Part shown: positions 41,090-50,443 of the stretch, one piece after another
Position numbering within the stretch: the first letter of the stretch is position 1
How the letters are laid out: each line of letters opens with the position of its first letter
Source of the DNA: Streptomonospora nanhaiensis
GTDB taxonomy: Bacteria > Actinomycetota > Actinomycetes > Streptosporangiales > Streptosporangiaceae
Length of the DNA stretch: 64,000 bases
Assembly (NCBI RefSeq): GCF_026642255.1
Contig: NZ_CP113264.1
Coordinates: forward strand, 1,736,001-1,800,000
Direction of reading: 5' to 3'
The notes under the pieces: generated by a model
Databases searched by the model: none
The model's input: only the letters and a program-made list of their open reading frames with translations
Told to the model about the DNA's origin: nothing
Program-made: the position numbers and the translations under genes

Positions 41090-43063
41090 GTGTCCGCCGC
41101 GCCTGAGCTGCACATCACCCTCGCCGGAACCCCGCGTGCGGTGGCGGCCACCACTACGGCGGGGCAGGCACTGGAGGCCGACGGCAGGACCGTCGTCGCG
41201 GCGCTCGTCAACGGCGAGCCGCGCGACCTGGACCGGGAGCTGCACGAGGGCGACGTCGTCGAGCCGATCGCGATCGACTCCGACGAGGGCCGGGCGATCC
41301 TGCGCCACTCCACCGCGCACATCCTCGCGCAGGCGGTCCAGGAGCTCTTCCCGGAGGCCCGGCTGGGCATCGGCCCGCCCGTCGAGAACGGCTTCTACTA
41401 CGACTTCGACGTCGCCGAGCCGTTCACCCCCGCCGATCTCAAGGGCATCGAGAAGAAGATGCAGCAGATCATCAAGCAGGGGCAGCGCTTCGACCGCCGC
41501 GTCGTCACCGAGGAGGGCGCGCGGGCCGAGCTGGCCACCGAGCCCTACAAGCTGGAGCTGATCGGCCTCAAGGGCGGCGCCACGGAGGCCGCCGAGGGCG
41601 CCGGGGTCGAGGTGGGGGCCGGCGAGCTCACCATCTACGACAACGTCCACCCGCGCACCGGCGAGCAGTGCTGGAAGGACCTGTGCCGCGGGCCGCACCT
41701 GCCCACCACCAGGGCCGTCCCCGCGTTCAAGCTCATGCGCACCGCCGCCGCCTACTGGCGCGGCAAGGAGACCAACCCGCAGCTCCAGCGCGTCTACGGC
41801 ACCGCCTGGGAGACCAAGGAAGCCCTCAAGGACTACCTGACCTTCCTGGAGGAGGCCGAGAAGCGGGACCACCGCAAGCTCGGCGCGGAGCTGGACCTGT
41901 TCTCCATCCCGGACGAGATCGGCTCCGGCCTCGCCGTCTTCCACCCCCGGGGCGGCATCATCCGCCGGGTGATGGAGGACTACTCGCGCAAGCGGCACGA
42001 GGAGAGCGGCTACGAGTTCGTCTACTCCCCGCACGCCACCAAGAGCACCCTGTTCGAGAAGTCGGGGCACCTGGACTGGTACGCGGACGGCATGTACCCC
42101 CCCATGAAGCTCGACGGCGGCCAGGACTACTACCTGAAGCCGATGAACTGCCCGATGCACAACCTGATCTTCGACGCGCGCGGGCGCTCCTACCGGGAGC
42201 TGCCGCTGCGCCTGTTCGAGTTCGGCACCGTGTACCGGTACGAGAAGTCGGGCGTGGTGCACGGCCTGACCCGGGCCCGGGGCTTCACCCAGGACGACGC
42301 CCACATCTACTGCACCGAGGAGCAGATGGCGGACGAGCTCGACTCGCTGCTGACCTTCGTGCTGGAGCTGCTGCGCGACTACGGCCTGGACGACTTCTAC
42401 CTGGAGCTGTCCACCAAGGACCCGGAGAAGTACATCGGGGACGACGCGGTCTGGGACACGGCCACCGCCACCCTGCGCGAGGCCGCCGAGAAGCAGGGGC
42501 TCGAACTGGTCATGGACCCGGGGGGCGCCGCCTTCTACGGCCCCAAGATCTCGGTCCAGGCCAAGGACGCCATCGGCCGCACCTGGCAGATGTCCACGAT
42601 CCAGCTGGACTTCAACCTGCCCGAGCGCTTCGACCTGGAGTACACCGCCCCGGACGGCTCCCGCCGGCGGCCGGTGATGATCCACCGCGCCCTGTTCGGC
42701 TCCATCGAGCGCTTCTTCGCCGTCCTGCTGGAGCACTACGCGGGCGCCTTCCCCGCCTGGCTGGCCCCGGTGCAGGCGGTGGGCATCCCCATCGCGGACG
42801 AGCACGTGCCCTACCTCCAGGAGGTCGCGGCCAAGCTGCGCGCCGAGGGCATCCGCGTCGAGGTGGACGCCGGGGACGACCGCATGCAGAAGAAGATCCG
42901 CAACGCCCAGAAGCAGAAGGTGCCCTTCATGCTGCTGGCCGGAGACGAGGACATCAGCAAGGGCGCGGTGTCCTTCCGCTTCCGGGACGGCTCGCAGAAC
43001 AACGGCGTGCCGGTCGACGAGGCCGTGGCCGAGATCGTCGCCGCCGTCCGCGAGCGCCGGTAG
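41090..43063 (+). CDS. thrS: Threonine-tRNA ligase
   Basis: A 657-residue class II aminoacyl-tRNA synthetase charging tRNA-Thr. In order: TGS domain (about 5-65), the editing/SAD domain with [18 protein letters not shown] and [17 protein letters not shown], the catalytic core with [20 protein letters not shown] (zinc Cys), motif 2 [20 protein letters not shown], motif 3 [20 protein letters not shown], and a C-terminal anticodon-binding domain. GTG at 41090 has TAGGAG just upstream and starts the TGS domain properly. Length fits the family. Confidence 0.97.
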   Translation: MSAAPELHITLAGTPRAVAATTTAGQALEADGRTVVAALVNGEPRDLDRELHEGDVVEPIAIDSDEGRAILRHSTAHILAQAVQELFPEARLGIGPPVENGFYYDFDVAEPFTPADLKGIEKKMQQIIKQGQRFDRRVVTEEGARAELATEPYKLELIGLKGGATEAAEGAGVEVGAGELTIYDNVHPRTGEQCWKDLCRGPHLPTTRAVPAFKLMRTAAAYWRGKETNPQLQRVYGTAWETKEALKDYLTFLEEAEKRDHRKLGAELDLFSIPDEIGSGLAVFHPRGGIIRRVMEDYSRKRHEESGYEFVYSPHATKSTLFEKSGHLDWYADGMYPPMKLDGGQDYYLKPMNCPMHNLIFDARGRSYRELPLRLFEFGTVYRYEKSGVVHGLTRARGFTQDDAHIYCTEEQMADELDSLLTFVLELLRDYGLDDFYLELSTKDPEKYIGDDAVWDTATATLREAAEKQGLELVMDPGGAAFYGPKISVQAKDAIGRTWQMSTIQLDFNLPERFDLEYTAPDGSRRRPVMIHRALFGSIERFFAVLLEHYAGAFPAWLAPVQAVGIPIADEHVPYLQEVAAKLRAEGIRVEVDAGDDRMQKKIRNAQKQKVPFMLLAGDEDISKGAVSFRFRDGSQNNGVPVDEAVAEIVAAVRERR

Positions 43064-43119
43064 GGCGCCGCCGCGCCGCCGGGGAGAGGTCCCGGACGGC
43101 GCCGGACGCGCACGGCAGA

Positions 43120-43147
43120 GCGCCCACCCGGTCCTCCGGGTGGGCGC
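43120..43147. terminator. Terminator between thrS and the repeat protein gene
   Basis: GCGCCCACCCGG (43120-43131) pairs with CCGGGTGGGCGC (43136-43147) around TCCT. It lies 57 bp past thrS and serves the convergent genes on both sides. Confidence 0.8.
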
Positions 43148-43180
43148 TTCCCCGTTCCGTCCGTCGCCGCGGCGACGGGG

Positions 43181-43342
43181 TCAGCGCTGCTCTCGCGGCG
43201 CCGTGGACTCGTCGTCGTCGCGGAAGAGGTCCGCGCGGGAGATGCGCGCGGTCGCGTTGGGGTCCGGGGCGTTCTGCTCCTCCTCGTCGTCGCGGAAGAG
43301 GTCCGCGCGCGAGATGCGGTGCGTCGAGTTGGGGTCGCTCAT
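43181..43342 (-). CDS. Small acidic protein with duplicated DPN/RISRADLFRDD motif
   Basis: A 53-residue hydrophilic protein, ATG at 43342, TGA ending at 43181, with AGGAG 11 bases upstream. It consists of two near-identical units: DPNSTHRISRADLFRDD (residues 3-19) and DPNATARISRADLFRDD (27-43), separated by an acidic DEEEQNAP spacer. The matching DNA is a direct repeat of about 34 bp, with different synonymous codons and a few replacements, so selection on the peptide is visible. No membrane or signal sequence. I recognise no family. It may present a short linear motif to a partner protein. Confidence 0.7.
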   Translation of the reverse strand: MSDPNSTHRISRADLFRDDEEEQNAPDPNATARISRADLFRDDDESTAPREQR

Positions 43343-43445
43343 GAGGGTTGCTACTCCTAATTGCTTCGGGGCACAGCGGATCTTATCCGTCTCCTGCGGG
43401 GGAGTCCGCCTGCTCAGGTTCGGGTGCAGGGAGCCGTGACCCCGG

Positions 43446-44087
43446 TCAGGGGCCCGCGGGGTGCCGCTTCCACGCCTCCGCGGGGATGCGCTCCACCATG
43501 TCGATCAGGTAGTCGGCGGCGGTGAGGGACCGGTCGGGGTCCAGGCGCATGGCGGCCCAGGTGAGGACGTAGTCGCCGCTGAAGCGTACCGGCAGCGACC
43601 GCGACCGCGGATCCGAGAGCAGCCACGCGGTCATGGCGCGGTCGAGGACGGCCCGGGCGAACCCGGTGTCGCCGACGGCGTGGAAGGCCCTGTCGAAGGC
43701 GTCGTCGGACGGCGTGAGGCGGTCCCTGCGGCGGATCTCCAGCTCGGCGTTGGGGCCGGGGGTGCGGACCGCGACGATCCGGTAGGCCTGGCGGCCCCCG
43801 GCCGCGCCGTGCCTCGGCTTGTGGGTGTGCTCGAAGATGACGACCGGGTGCCGGCCGCGGCGCCCGGAGAGGACGTGCTGGACGCGCGGGTGGGGGCCGT
43901 TGGTGGAACGCGGCAGGACCGCTTCGCCCAGCGGGGCCGGCTGGTGCTCGGCGTAGGTCCACCCGTGCTCGCGGGCCCAGACGCGGAGCTCCGCGACGCG
44001 TTCCTTGCGAAAGTGCGCGGCGACCGCGATCGCGCCGGCCGACACCACGACGACGACCAGAGCGATCACAGGCAGGGCGCCTTCCAT
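43446..44087 (-). CDS. Membrane-anchored protein of unknown function
   Basis: A 213-residue protein with one N-terminal hydrophobic helix (PVIALVVVVVSAGAIAVAAHF) and a soluble domain rich in charged residues: LRVWAREHGWTYAEHQP, HPVVIFEHTHKPRH, YRIVAVRTPGPNAELEIRRR. It resembles the large class of short, single-span proteins with a DUF3137-like domain, but I cannot be sure. GGAG lies before ATG 44087. It is transcribed away from the giant carboxylase. Function unknown. Confidence 0.72.
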   Translation of the reverse strand: MEGALPVIALVVVVVSAGAIAVAAHFRKERVAELRVWAREHGWTYAEHQPAPLGEAVLPRSTNGPHPRVQHVLSGRRGRHPVVIFEHTHKPRHGAAGGRQAYRIVAVRTPGPNAELEIRRRDRLTPSDDAFDRAFHAVGDTGFARAVLDRAMTAWLLSDPRSRSLPVRFSGDYVLTWAAMRLDPDRSLTAADYLIDMVERIPAEAWKRHPAGP

Positions 44088-44893
44088 CCGGTGTCTCCTC
44101 CGGCTGGGGAACGTGGGGCGGCCGAGGACCCGAGGGGCCCGCTGCGGCGGGCCGGGCCTTCCGGGCCCGGAAAGCAAGGGACCCGCTCTGGCCGTACGGG
44201 TCCATTCTGTGCTCATTGCTGTTACTTGTCACCCCTTGGCGTTGTTCCCCGGTGAACCGCGGAGTTCACGTACCCGTGGAGCTGTCCCCATACCCTCCCG
44301 AAACATGCGGAGCACCGCCGAAAGTACATGCGAGCCTCCGGCCGCGACCTGCGCGAAAGCCCGCGGCCGCCGCGTCCGCGGACATTCCCGGGACCCGGCC
44401 GACGCGCTTTCTCCGAATTCGACAGAACTGCCGGTGATTCAATAGGCACTCAGGGTGAGAATTGTCCGGAACCGGTCACGGGGCCCGTCCGTGAAGCGCG
44501 GCCCGAAACGCCGTTCCCCGGGGAGCGGCACGGTCCGCCGGGCGCCGCGGCGTCCGGAGGGTCCGGGGCCGTGCCGGTCCCCGCGGCGGGTCCCCGGCGG
44601 TCGCGCCGCGGGGCGCCGGAGCCGCCGTCCCGGCCCGCGCGCCCCCGCGCGACACTCCCGCCGTGCCGTCGCGGACACGCGCCCGTTTTGTGGCACACCT
44701 CGCATGGAGCCGGGGCCGTGCAGGGGGACCACGGGCACTTTTTGTGGGGTTCCCACAACACAGCAGATCCGCCATGGGCGATTCGGGACATTGCTGTACC
44801 CGGTGGCGATCGAGCAAGGTATAGATAGGTGGAGGCGACGCTCCGGGCTTTGGAGGTCGCCTTCTGTGCGTGGGTACTTGGGAGGCTCAACCG
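44088..44893. promoter_or_regulatory. Long regulatory region upstream of the giant carboxylase
   Basis: These 806 bp hold no gene. The proximal part has a -10-like TATAGAT at 44820-44826, and TTGTGGG-GTT-CCCACAA at 44742-44758. A second TTTTGTGG half-site occurs near 44687-44694. The distal part has an A/T-richer patch (44200-44450) that may hold the promoter of the divergent membrane-protein gene. Confidence 0.5.
44742..44758. promoter_or_regulatory. Inverted repeat TTGTGGG-GTT-CCCACAA
   Basis: A perfect 7-bp-arm palindrome with a 3-bp spacer, placed 62 bp before the -10-like TATAGAT and 136 bp before the carboxylase start. It looks like a repressor or activator site for a lipid-responsive regulator; the protein is unknown. 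Confidence 0.6.
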
Positions 44894-47800
44894 GTGTTCA
44901 GTCGTGTCGCCATCGTCAACCGTGGAGAGGCCGCGATGCGCCTCATCCACGCAGTTCGGGATCTTTCCGCGGAGATCGGGACGCGGATCGAGACGGTCGC
45001 CCTCTACACCGACGCCGACCGCAACGCGACCTTCGTCCGCGAGGCGGACATCGCCCACTCGCTGGGCCCGGCCTCGGCGCGCCCCTACCTCGACCACGCC
45101 GTCCTGGAGCGGGCCCTGGTCGAGACCGGGGCCGACGCCGCCTGGGTCGGCTGGGGCTTCGTCGCCGAGGACCCGGCCTTCGCGGAGCTGTGCGAGAAGA
45201 TCGGCGTCACCTTCGTCGGGCCGAGCGCGGAGGCGATGCGCAGGCTCGGTGACAAGATCGGCGCCAAGCTCATCGCCGAGGAGGTCGGCGTCCCCGTCGC
45301 CCCCTGGAGCCGCGGCGAGGTCGCGACGCTGGAGGACGCCCTGCGCGCCGGCGACGAGATCGGCTACCCGCTGATGCTCAAGGCGACCGCGGGCGGCGGC
45401 GGGCGGGGCATCCGCATGGTCGCCTCGGGCGAGGACCTGGCCGAGGCCTACGAGCGCACCAGCCAGGAGGCGCTGCGCGCCTTCGGCTCCGGCGTCGTCT
45501 TCCTGGAGCGCCTGGTCACCGGGGCCCGGCACGTCGAGGTCCAGGTCATCGCCGACGGCCAGGGCACCGCGTGGGCGCTGGGCGTCCGCGACTGCTCGGT
45601 GCAGCGGCGCAACCAGAAGGTCATCGAGGAGTCCGCCTCCCCCGTCCTGGGCCCGGAGCAGACCGCGGAGCTCAAGGCCTCCGCCGAACGCCTCGCCGTG
45701 GCCGTCGGCTACCGGGGCGCCTGCACCGTGGAGTTCCTCTACCACCCGGGCGAGAAGCTGTTCGCGTTCCTGGAGGTCAACACCCGGCTCCAGGTCGAGC
45801 ACCCGATCACCGAGATCACCACCGGCACCGACCTGGTCCGACTGCAGCTGCAGGTGGCGAGCGGGGAGCGGCTGGACGGCGTCCAGCCCGCAGAGACCGG
45901 ACACGCCGTCGAGGCCCGCCTCAACGCCGAGGACCCCGACCGCGACTTCGCCCCCGCCCCCGGCCGCATCGCCCGCCTGATCCTGCCCGCCGGGCCCGGC
46001 ATCCGCGTCGACACCGGTGTCAGCGAGGGCGACACCATCCCGGCCGACTTCGACTCGATGATCGCGAAGATCATCGCCTACGGCCGCGACCGCGAGCAGG
46101 CGCTGGCCCGTCTGCGCCGCGCGATGGCCGAGACCACCGTCATCATCGACGGCGGCGCGACCAACAAGGGCTTCGTCGTCGACCTGCTCGATCAGCCCGA
46201 GGTGATCGACGCCAGCGCCGACACCGGCTGGATCGACAGGGTGCGCGCCGAGGGCCGCCTGACCAGCCACCGGCACGCCGCCGTCGCCCTGGCGGCCGCC
46301 GCGATCGAGGCCTACCAGGACGAGGAGGACGTCAGCCGCCGGCGGCTGCTGTCCAGCGCCCACGGCGGTCGTCCGCAGGTGCAGCACGAGAGCGGCCGCC
46401 CGCTGGACCTCAAGCTCCGCGGGGTGGGCTACCGCGTCGCCGTCGCCCGCGTCGGCCAGAGGCGCTTCCGCGTCGGGGTCTCCGGCGGCGGCGACGTGCA
46501 CCCGGCGGACGTCGAGGTCGAGCGCTTCGACGAGCACAGCGGCCGCATCGTCGTCAACGGCCGCCGCTTCCGGCTGGTGACGGCCACCCACGGGCCGATC
46601 CACCTGGTGGAGGTCGACGGGGTCACCCACCGGATCAGCCGCGACGAGGGCGGCGTCGTGCGCTCGCCCGCGCCCGCGCTGGTCGTGTCGACGCCCTTGG
46701 CCGTCGGTGACGAGGTCGAGCAAGGCGCGCCCATCCTGGTGCTGGAGAGCATGAAGATGGAGACGGTGCTGCGCGCACCGTTCCGCGCCCGGGTGCGCGA
46801 GTGCCCGGTGGCGGTGGGCAGCCAGGTCGAGTCCGGCGCCCCGCTGATGCGCCTGGAGCCCCTCGCGGACGAGGGCGTGGAGGACGGCGCCGCGGCCACC
46901 GCCGAGACCGCCGAGATCGAGCTCCCCGCGGAGCCCGAGGCGGTGTCCGCGGCCGAGCGGGTCGAGCGCGGACTCCAGGACCTGCGCAGCCTGCTGCTCG
47001 GCTTCGACGTGGACCCCCACGACCGCCGGCGCGTGCTGTCGGACTACCTGGCCGCGCGGGCCGAGCTGGGCGGGCGGCCGGTCGAGGGCGAGCTGGACCT
47101 GATCACGGTGTTCGCCGACCTGTCCGAGCTGAGCCGCAACAAGCCGGCCGGTGACACCGAGACCGAGCCGCGCAGCCCCGTGCACAGCCCGCGCGAGTTC
47201 TTCCACAGCTACCTCCAGAGCCTGGACGTCGAGCGGGCCGGGCTCCCCGAGAGCTTCCGGACCAAGCTCCGCACGGTCCTCGCCCACTACGGCATCACCG
47301 ACCTCGACCGCACGCCCGAGCTGGAGGCCGCGGTCTTCCGGATCTGCCTGGCGCTCCACCGGATGCCGACCGACGTCGCGGTCGTGTCGGAGCTGCTGCG
47401 CCGGTGGCTGGCCGGGCCACTGCCCCTGGAGGCGCTGGGCGAGCGGGCCGGACGCGCCCTGGAACACCTCGTCGAGGCCACGCAGGTGCGCTTCCCCGCG
47501 GTGTCCGACCTCGCCCGCGGAGTGGTGTTCCGCTGGTTCGCCCAGCCGCTGCTGCGCCGCAACCGCGCCGAGGTCTACGCCTCCGTGCGCGACGGGCTGC
47601 GCTACCTGGACCGCAACCCGGACGCGCCGGACCGCGCGGAGCGGATCCAGACCATGGTGGCCAGCGCCGAACCGCTGGTCAGGCTGATCGGCCAGCGGAT
47701 CGGGCGGCCCGGCCGCGACCACGCGCCGCTGCTGGAGGTCCTGACCCGCCGCTACTACGGCAACCGGGGGCTGTCCGACGTCGCGGTTCGGGAGGCCGCG

Positions 47801-50380
47801 GGCTGCCGGTTCGTCACCGCCGACCACACCGGCCACGACGGGGCGACGCGCCTGGTGACCACCGCGGTCGACATCGCCTCCCTGCCCGACGCCGTCGGGG
47901 CGGTCGGCGGCTTCGCCGCCGACGCCGCCGGGCGCGGCCTGGTGGCCGACCTCTACGTCACGTGGGACGGCCAGCCGGACGCCGACGAGATGGCGGTGCG
48001 GCTCGGACGGATCCTCGCCGAGCACCCGCTCCCCGAGGGCGTCCGCCGGATCACCACCACCGTCGCGGGCACCAGCGGCGCGGTGATGCACCACCACTTC
48101 ACCTTCCGGCCCGGTGACGACGGCCTCACCGAGGACCGGCTGATCCGCGGGTTGCACCCGCAGATCGCCCGCCGCCTCCAGCTGCAGCGGCTGCGCGAGT
48201 TCGACCTCACGCGCCTGCCGTCGGCCGACGAGGAGATCTACCTCTTCAAGGCCGTGGCGCGCGGCAACCCGGCCGACGAGCGCCTCATCGCGATGGGGCA
48301 GGTCCGCGACCTGACGCCGCTGCGCGACGCCGACGGCCGCCTCGTCGCACTGCCCGTGGTGGAGGACACGATCGCGGGCTGCCTGGACGCGATCCGCAAC
48401 ATCCGGGCGCAGGGGCCGCAGAACCGGCGCTTCGACACCAACCGGATCATGATGTACGTCTGGCCGGCGACCGAGCTGACCCCCGAGGAGCTCGACACGC
48501 TGGTCCAGCGCATCCTGCCCACCACGGAGGGGGCCGGACTGGAGGAGGTCCAGTTCGTCGCCCGCCAGCGCACCGCCGAGGGCGAGCTGACCGAGGTCGC
48601 CGTGCGGATCACCCTCGACCCGGGCCACGGCGCGCGCATGCACGTCGACAAGCCCTCGACCGAACCGGTGCCGCCGCTGGACGACTACCGCCAGAAGGTG
48701 CTGCGCGCGGCCCGCCGCGGCACCACCTACCCGTACGAGCTGACCGGCCTGCTCGCCGGCCCGGAGGGCCGCTTCGTCGAGCACGACCTCGACGAGCACG
48801 GCGTTCTCGCGCCGGTGGACCGGCCCAGGGGAGGGAACACCGCGGCGATCGTCGCGGGCGTCGTCACGACGCCCACCGCGCGGCACCCCGAGGGCGTCAC
48901 CCGCGTCGTGCTGCTCGGTGACCCCACCAAGGCGCTGGGCGCGCTGTCGGAGCCGGAGTGCAGGCGGGTCATCGCCGCGATCGACCTGGCCGAGCGGATG
49001 CGGGTCCCCCTGGAGTGGTTCGCGCTCTCCGCGGGCGCGCGCATCTCGATGTCCTCGGGAACCGAGAACATGGACTGGGTCGCGGCCGCCCTGAAGCGGA
49101 TCGTCACCTACACCCAGGACGGCGGCGAGATCAACATCGTGGTCGCGGGCATCAACGTCGGCGCGCAGCCGTACTGGAACGCCGAGGCGACGATGCTCAT
49201 GCACACCAAGGGCATCCTCGTGATGACGCCGGACTCGGCGATGGTGCTCACCGGCAAGCAGTCGCTGGACTTCTCCGGCGGCGTGTCGGCCGAGGACAAC
49301 TTCGGCATCGGCGGCTACGACCGCGTGATGGGGCCGAACGGCCAGGCCCAGTACTGGGCGCCCAACCTGCCGGCCGCCCGGGACGTGCTGATGGCGCACT
49401 ACGACCACACCTACGTGGTCCCGGGGGAGGGGGCGCCGCGCAAGGCGGACACGGTCGACCCGGTCGACCGCGACGTCTCGGACTTCCCGCACGAGATCGA
49501 GGGCAGCGACTTCACCACGGTCGGCCAGATCTTCTCCGTCGAGCACAACCCGGACCGCAAGAAGCCGTTCGACATCCGCACGGTGATGCGCGCCCTCTCC
49601 GACCAGGACCACCTGGCGCTGGAGCGGTGGGCGGGGATGGCCGACGCCGACACGTCGGCGGTCCAGGACGTGCACATCGGCGGCTGGCCGGTCTGCCTGA
49701 TCGGTATCGAGTCGCGGTCGGTGGCACGGCGCGGCTTCCCGCCCACCGACGGGCCGGACACCTACACCGCGGGCACGCTGTTCCCGCGGTCGTCGAAGAA
49801 GACCGCGCGGGCGATCAACGCGGCCTCCGGCAACCGGCCGCTGGTCGTGCTGGCCAACCTGTCCGGGTTCGACGGTTCCCCGGAGTCGATGCGCAACCTC
49901 CAGCTGGAGTACGGCGCCGAGATCGGCCGGGCGATCGTGAACTTCGACGGGCCCATCGTGTTCTGCGTGATCTCCCGCTACCACGGCGGCGCGTTCGTGG
50001 TGTTCTCCAAGGCGCTCAACCCGAACATGACGGTGCTGGCGCTGGAGGGCTCCTACGCCTCCGTGCTCGGCGGCGCCCCCGCGGCGGCCGTGGTGTTCTC
50101 CGGCGAGGTGAACAAGCGGACGGCGAACGACCCGAGGGTGACGGAGCTGCACGCCCGGGTCTCGGCGGCCGACGCCGCCGAGCGGGCGGCGCTGAGCGCC
50201 CGTCTGGCCGAGGTGCAGTCCGCGGTCAGGGCGGAGAAGCTCGGTGAGGTCGCCGCGGAGTTCGACGCGGTGCACAGCATCCAGCGCGCCGTCGAGGTCG
50301 GCTCGGTGGACGCGATCATCGGCGCCGCCGAACTGCGGCCGAGGATCATCGAGGCCATCGAGCACGGCATGAAGCGCTGA
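44894..50380 (+). CDS. Single-chain multidomain acetyl/acyl-CoA carboxylase
   Basis: A 1828-residue protein carrying a complete biotin-dependent carboxylase. Order: biotin carboxylase (about 1-455, LMLKATAGGGGRGIRMV near 160), biotinyl domain with VLESMKMETVLRAP (biotin-Lys about 621), a central region of about 650 residues resembling the ACC central domain of eukaryotic enzymes, and carboxyltransferase N and C domains from about residue 1300 to the end (SMSSGTENMDWV, NVGAQPYWNAEATMLM, GGAPAAAVVFSGEVNKR). Most bacteria split these into separate subunits. Substrate may be acetyl-CoA or a longer acyl-CoA. GTG 44894 has GGGAGG at 44880-44885; GTG 44870 is upstream and weaker. Confidence 0.93.
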   Translation: MFSRVAIVNRGEAAMRLIHAVRDLSAEIGTRIETVALYTDADRNATFVREADIAHSLGPASARPYLDHAVLERALVETGADAAWVGWGFVAEDPAFAELCEKIGVTFVGPSAEAMRRLGDKIGAKLIAEEVGVPVAPWSRGEVATLEDALRAGDEIGYPLMLKATAGGGGRGIRMVASGEDLAEAYERTSQEALRAFGSGVVFLERLVTGARHVEVQVIADGQGTAWALGVRDCSVQRRNQKVIEESASPVLGPEQTAELKASAERLAVAVGYRGACTVEFLYHPGEKLFAFLEVNTRLQVEHPITEITTGTDLVRLQLQVASGERLDGVQPAETGHAVEARLNAEDPDRDFAPAPGRIARLILPAGPGIRVDTGVSEGDTIPADFDSMIAKIIAYGRDREQALARLRRAMAETTVIIDGGATNKGFVVDLLDQPEVIDASADTGWIDRVRAEGRLTSHRHAAVALAAAAIEAYQDEEDVSRRRLLSSAHGGRPQVQHESGRPLDLKLRGVGYRVAVARVGQRRFRVGVSGGGDVHPADVEVERFDEHSGRIVVNGRRFRLVTATHGPIHLVEVDGVTHRISRDEGGVVRSPAPALVVSTPLAVGDEVEQGAPILVLESMKMETVLRAPFRARVRECPVAVGSQVESGAPLMRLEPLADEGVEDGAAATAETAEIELPAEPEAVSAAERVERGLQDLRSLLLGFDVDPHDRRRVLSDYLAARAELGGRPVEGELDLITVFADLSELSRNKPAGDTETEPRSPVHSPREFFHSYLQSLDVERAGLPESFRTKLRTVLAHYGITDLDRTPELEAAVFRICLALHRMPTDVAVVSELLRRWLAGPLPLEALGERAGRALEHLVEATQVRFPAVSDLARGVVFRWFAQPLLRRNRAEVYASVRDGLRYLDRNPDAPDRAERIQTMVASAEPLVRLIGQRIGRPGRDHAPLLEVLTRRYYGNRGLSDVAVREAAGCRFVTADHTGHDGATRLVTTAVDIASLPDAVGAVGGFAADAAGRGLVADLYVTWDGQPDADEMAVRLGRILAEHPLPEGVRRITTTVAGTSGAVMHHHFTFRPGDDGLTEDRLIRGLHPQIARRLQLQRLREFDLTRLPSADEEIYLFKAVARGNPADERLIAMGQVRDLTPLRDADGRLVALPVVEDTIAGCLDAIRNIRAQGPQNRRFDTNRIMMYVWPATELTPEELDTLVQRILPTTEGAGLEEVQFVARQRTAEGELTEVAVRITLDPGHGARMHVDKPSTEPVPPLDDYRQKVLRAARRGTTYPYELTGLLAGPEGRFVEHDLDEHGVLAPVDRPRGGNTAAIVAGVVTTPTARHPEGVTRVVLLGDPTKALGALSEPECRRVIAAIDLAERMRVPLEWFALSAGARISMSSGTENMDWVAAALKRIVTYTQDGGEINIVVAGINVGAQPYWNAEATMLMHTKGILVMTPDSAMVLTGKQSLDFSGGVSAEDNFGIGGYDRVMGPNGQAQYWAPNLPAARDVLMAHYDHTYVVPGEGAPRKADTVDPVDRDVSDFPHEIEGSDFTTVGQIFSVEHNPDRKKPFDIRTVMRALSDQDHLALERWAGMADADTSAVQDVHIGGWPVCLIGIESRSVARRGFPPTDGPDTYTAGTLFPRSSKKTARAINAASGNRPLVVLANLSGFDGSPESMRNLQLEYGAEIGRAIVNFDGPIVFCVISRYHGGAFVVFSKALNPNMTVLALEGSYASVLGGAPAAAVVFSGEVNKRTANDPRVTELHARVSAADAAERAALSARLAEVQSAVRAEKLGEVAAEFDAVHSIQRAVEVGSVDAIIGAAELRPRIIEAIEHGMKR

Positions 50381-50388
50381 CGTGCCGA

Positions 50389-50420
50389 GGGACCGGCCGT
50401 GCGGGGGCACGGCCGGTCCC
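50389..50420. terminator. Terminator between carboxylase and methyltransferase genes
   Basis: GGGACCGGCCGTGC (50389-50402) pairs perfectly with GCACGGCCGGTCCC (50407-50420) around GGGG, 8 bp past the carboxylase stop. It serves both convergent genes. Confidence 0.85.
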
Positions 50421-50443
50421 GGCGTTCCCGGGGCCGGGAGGGC

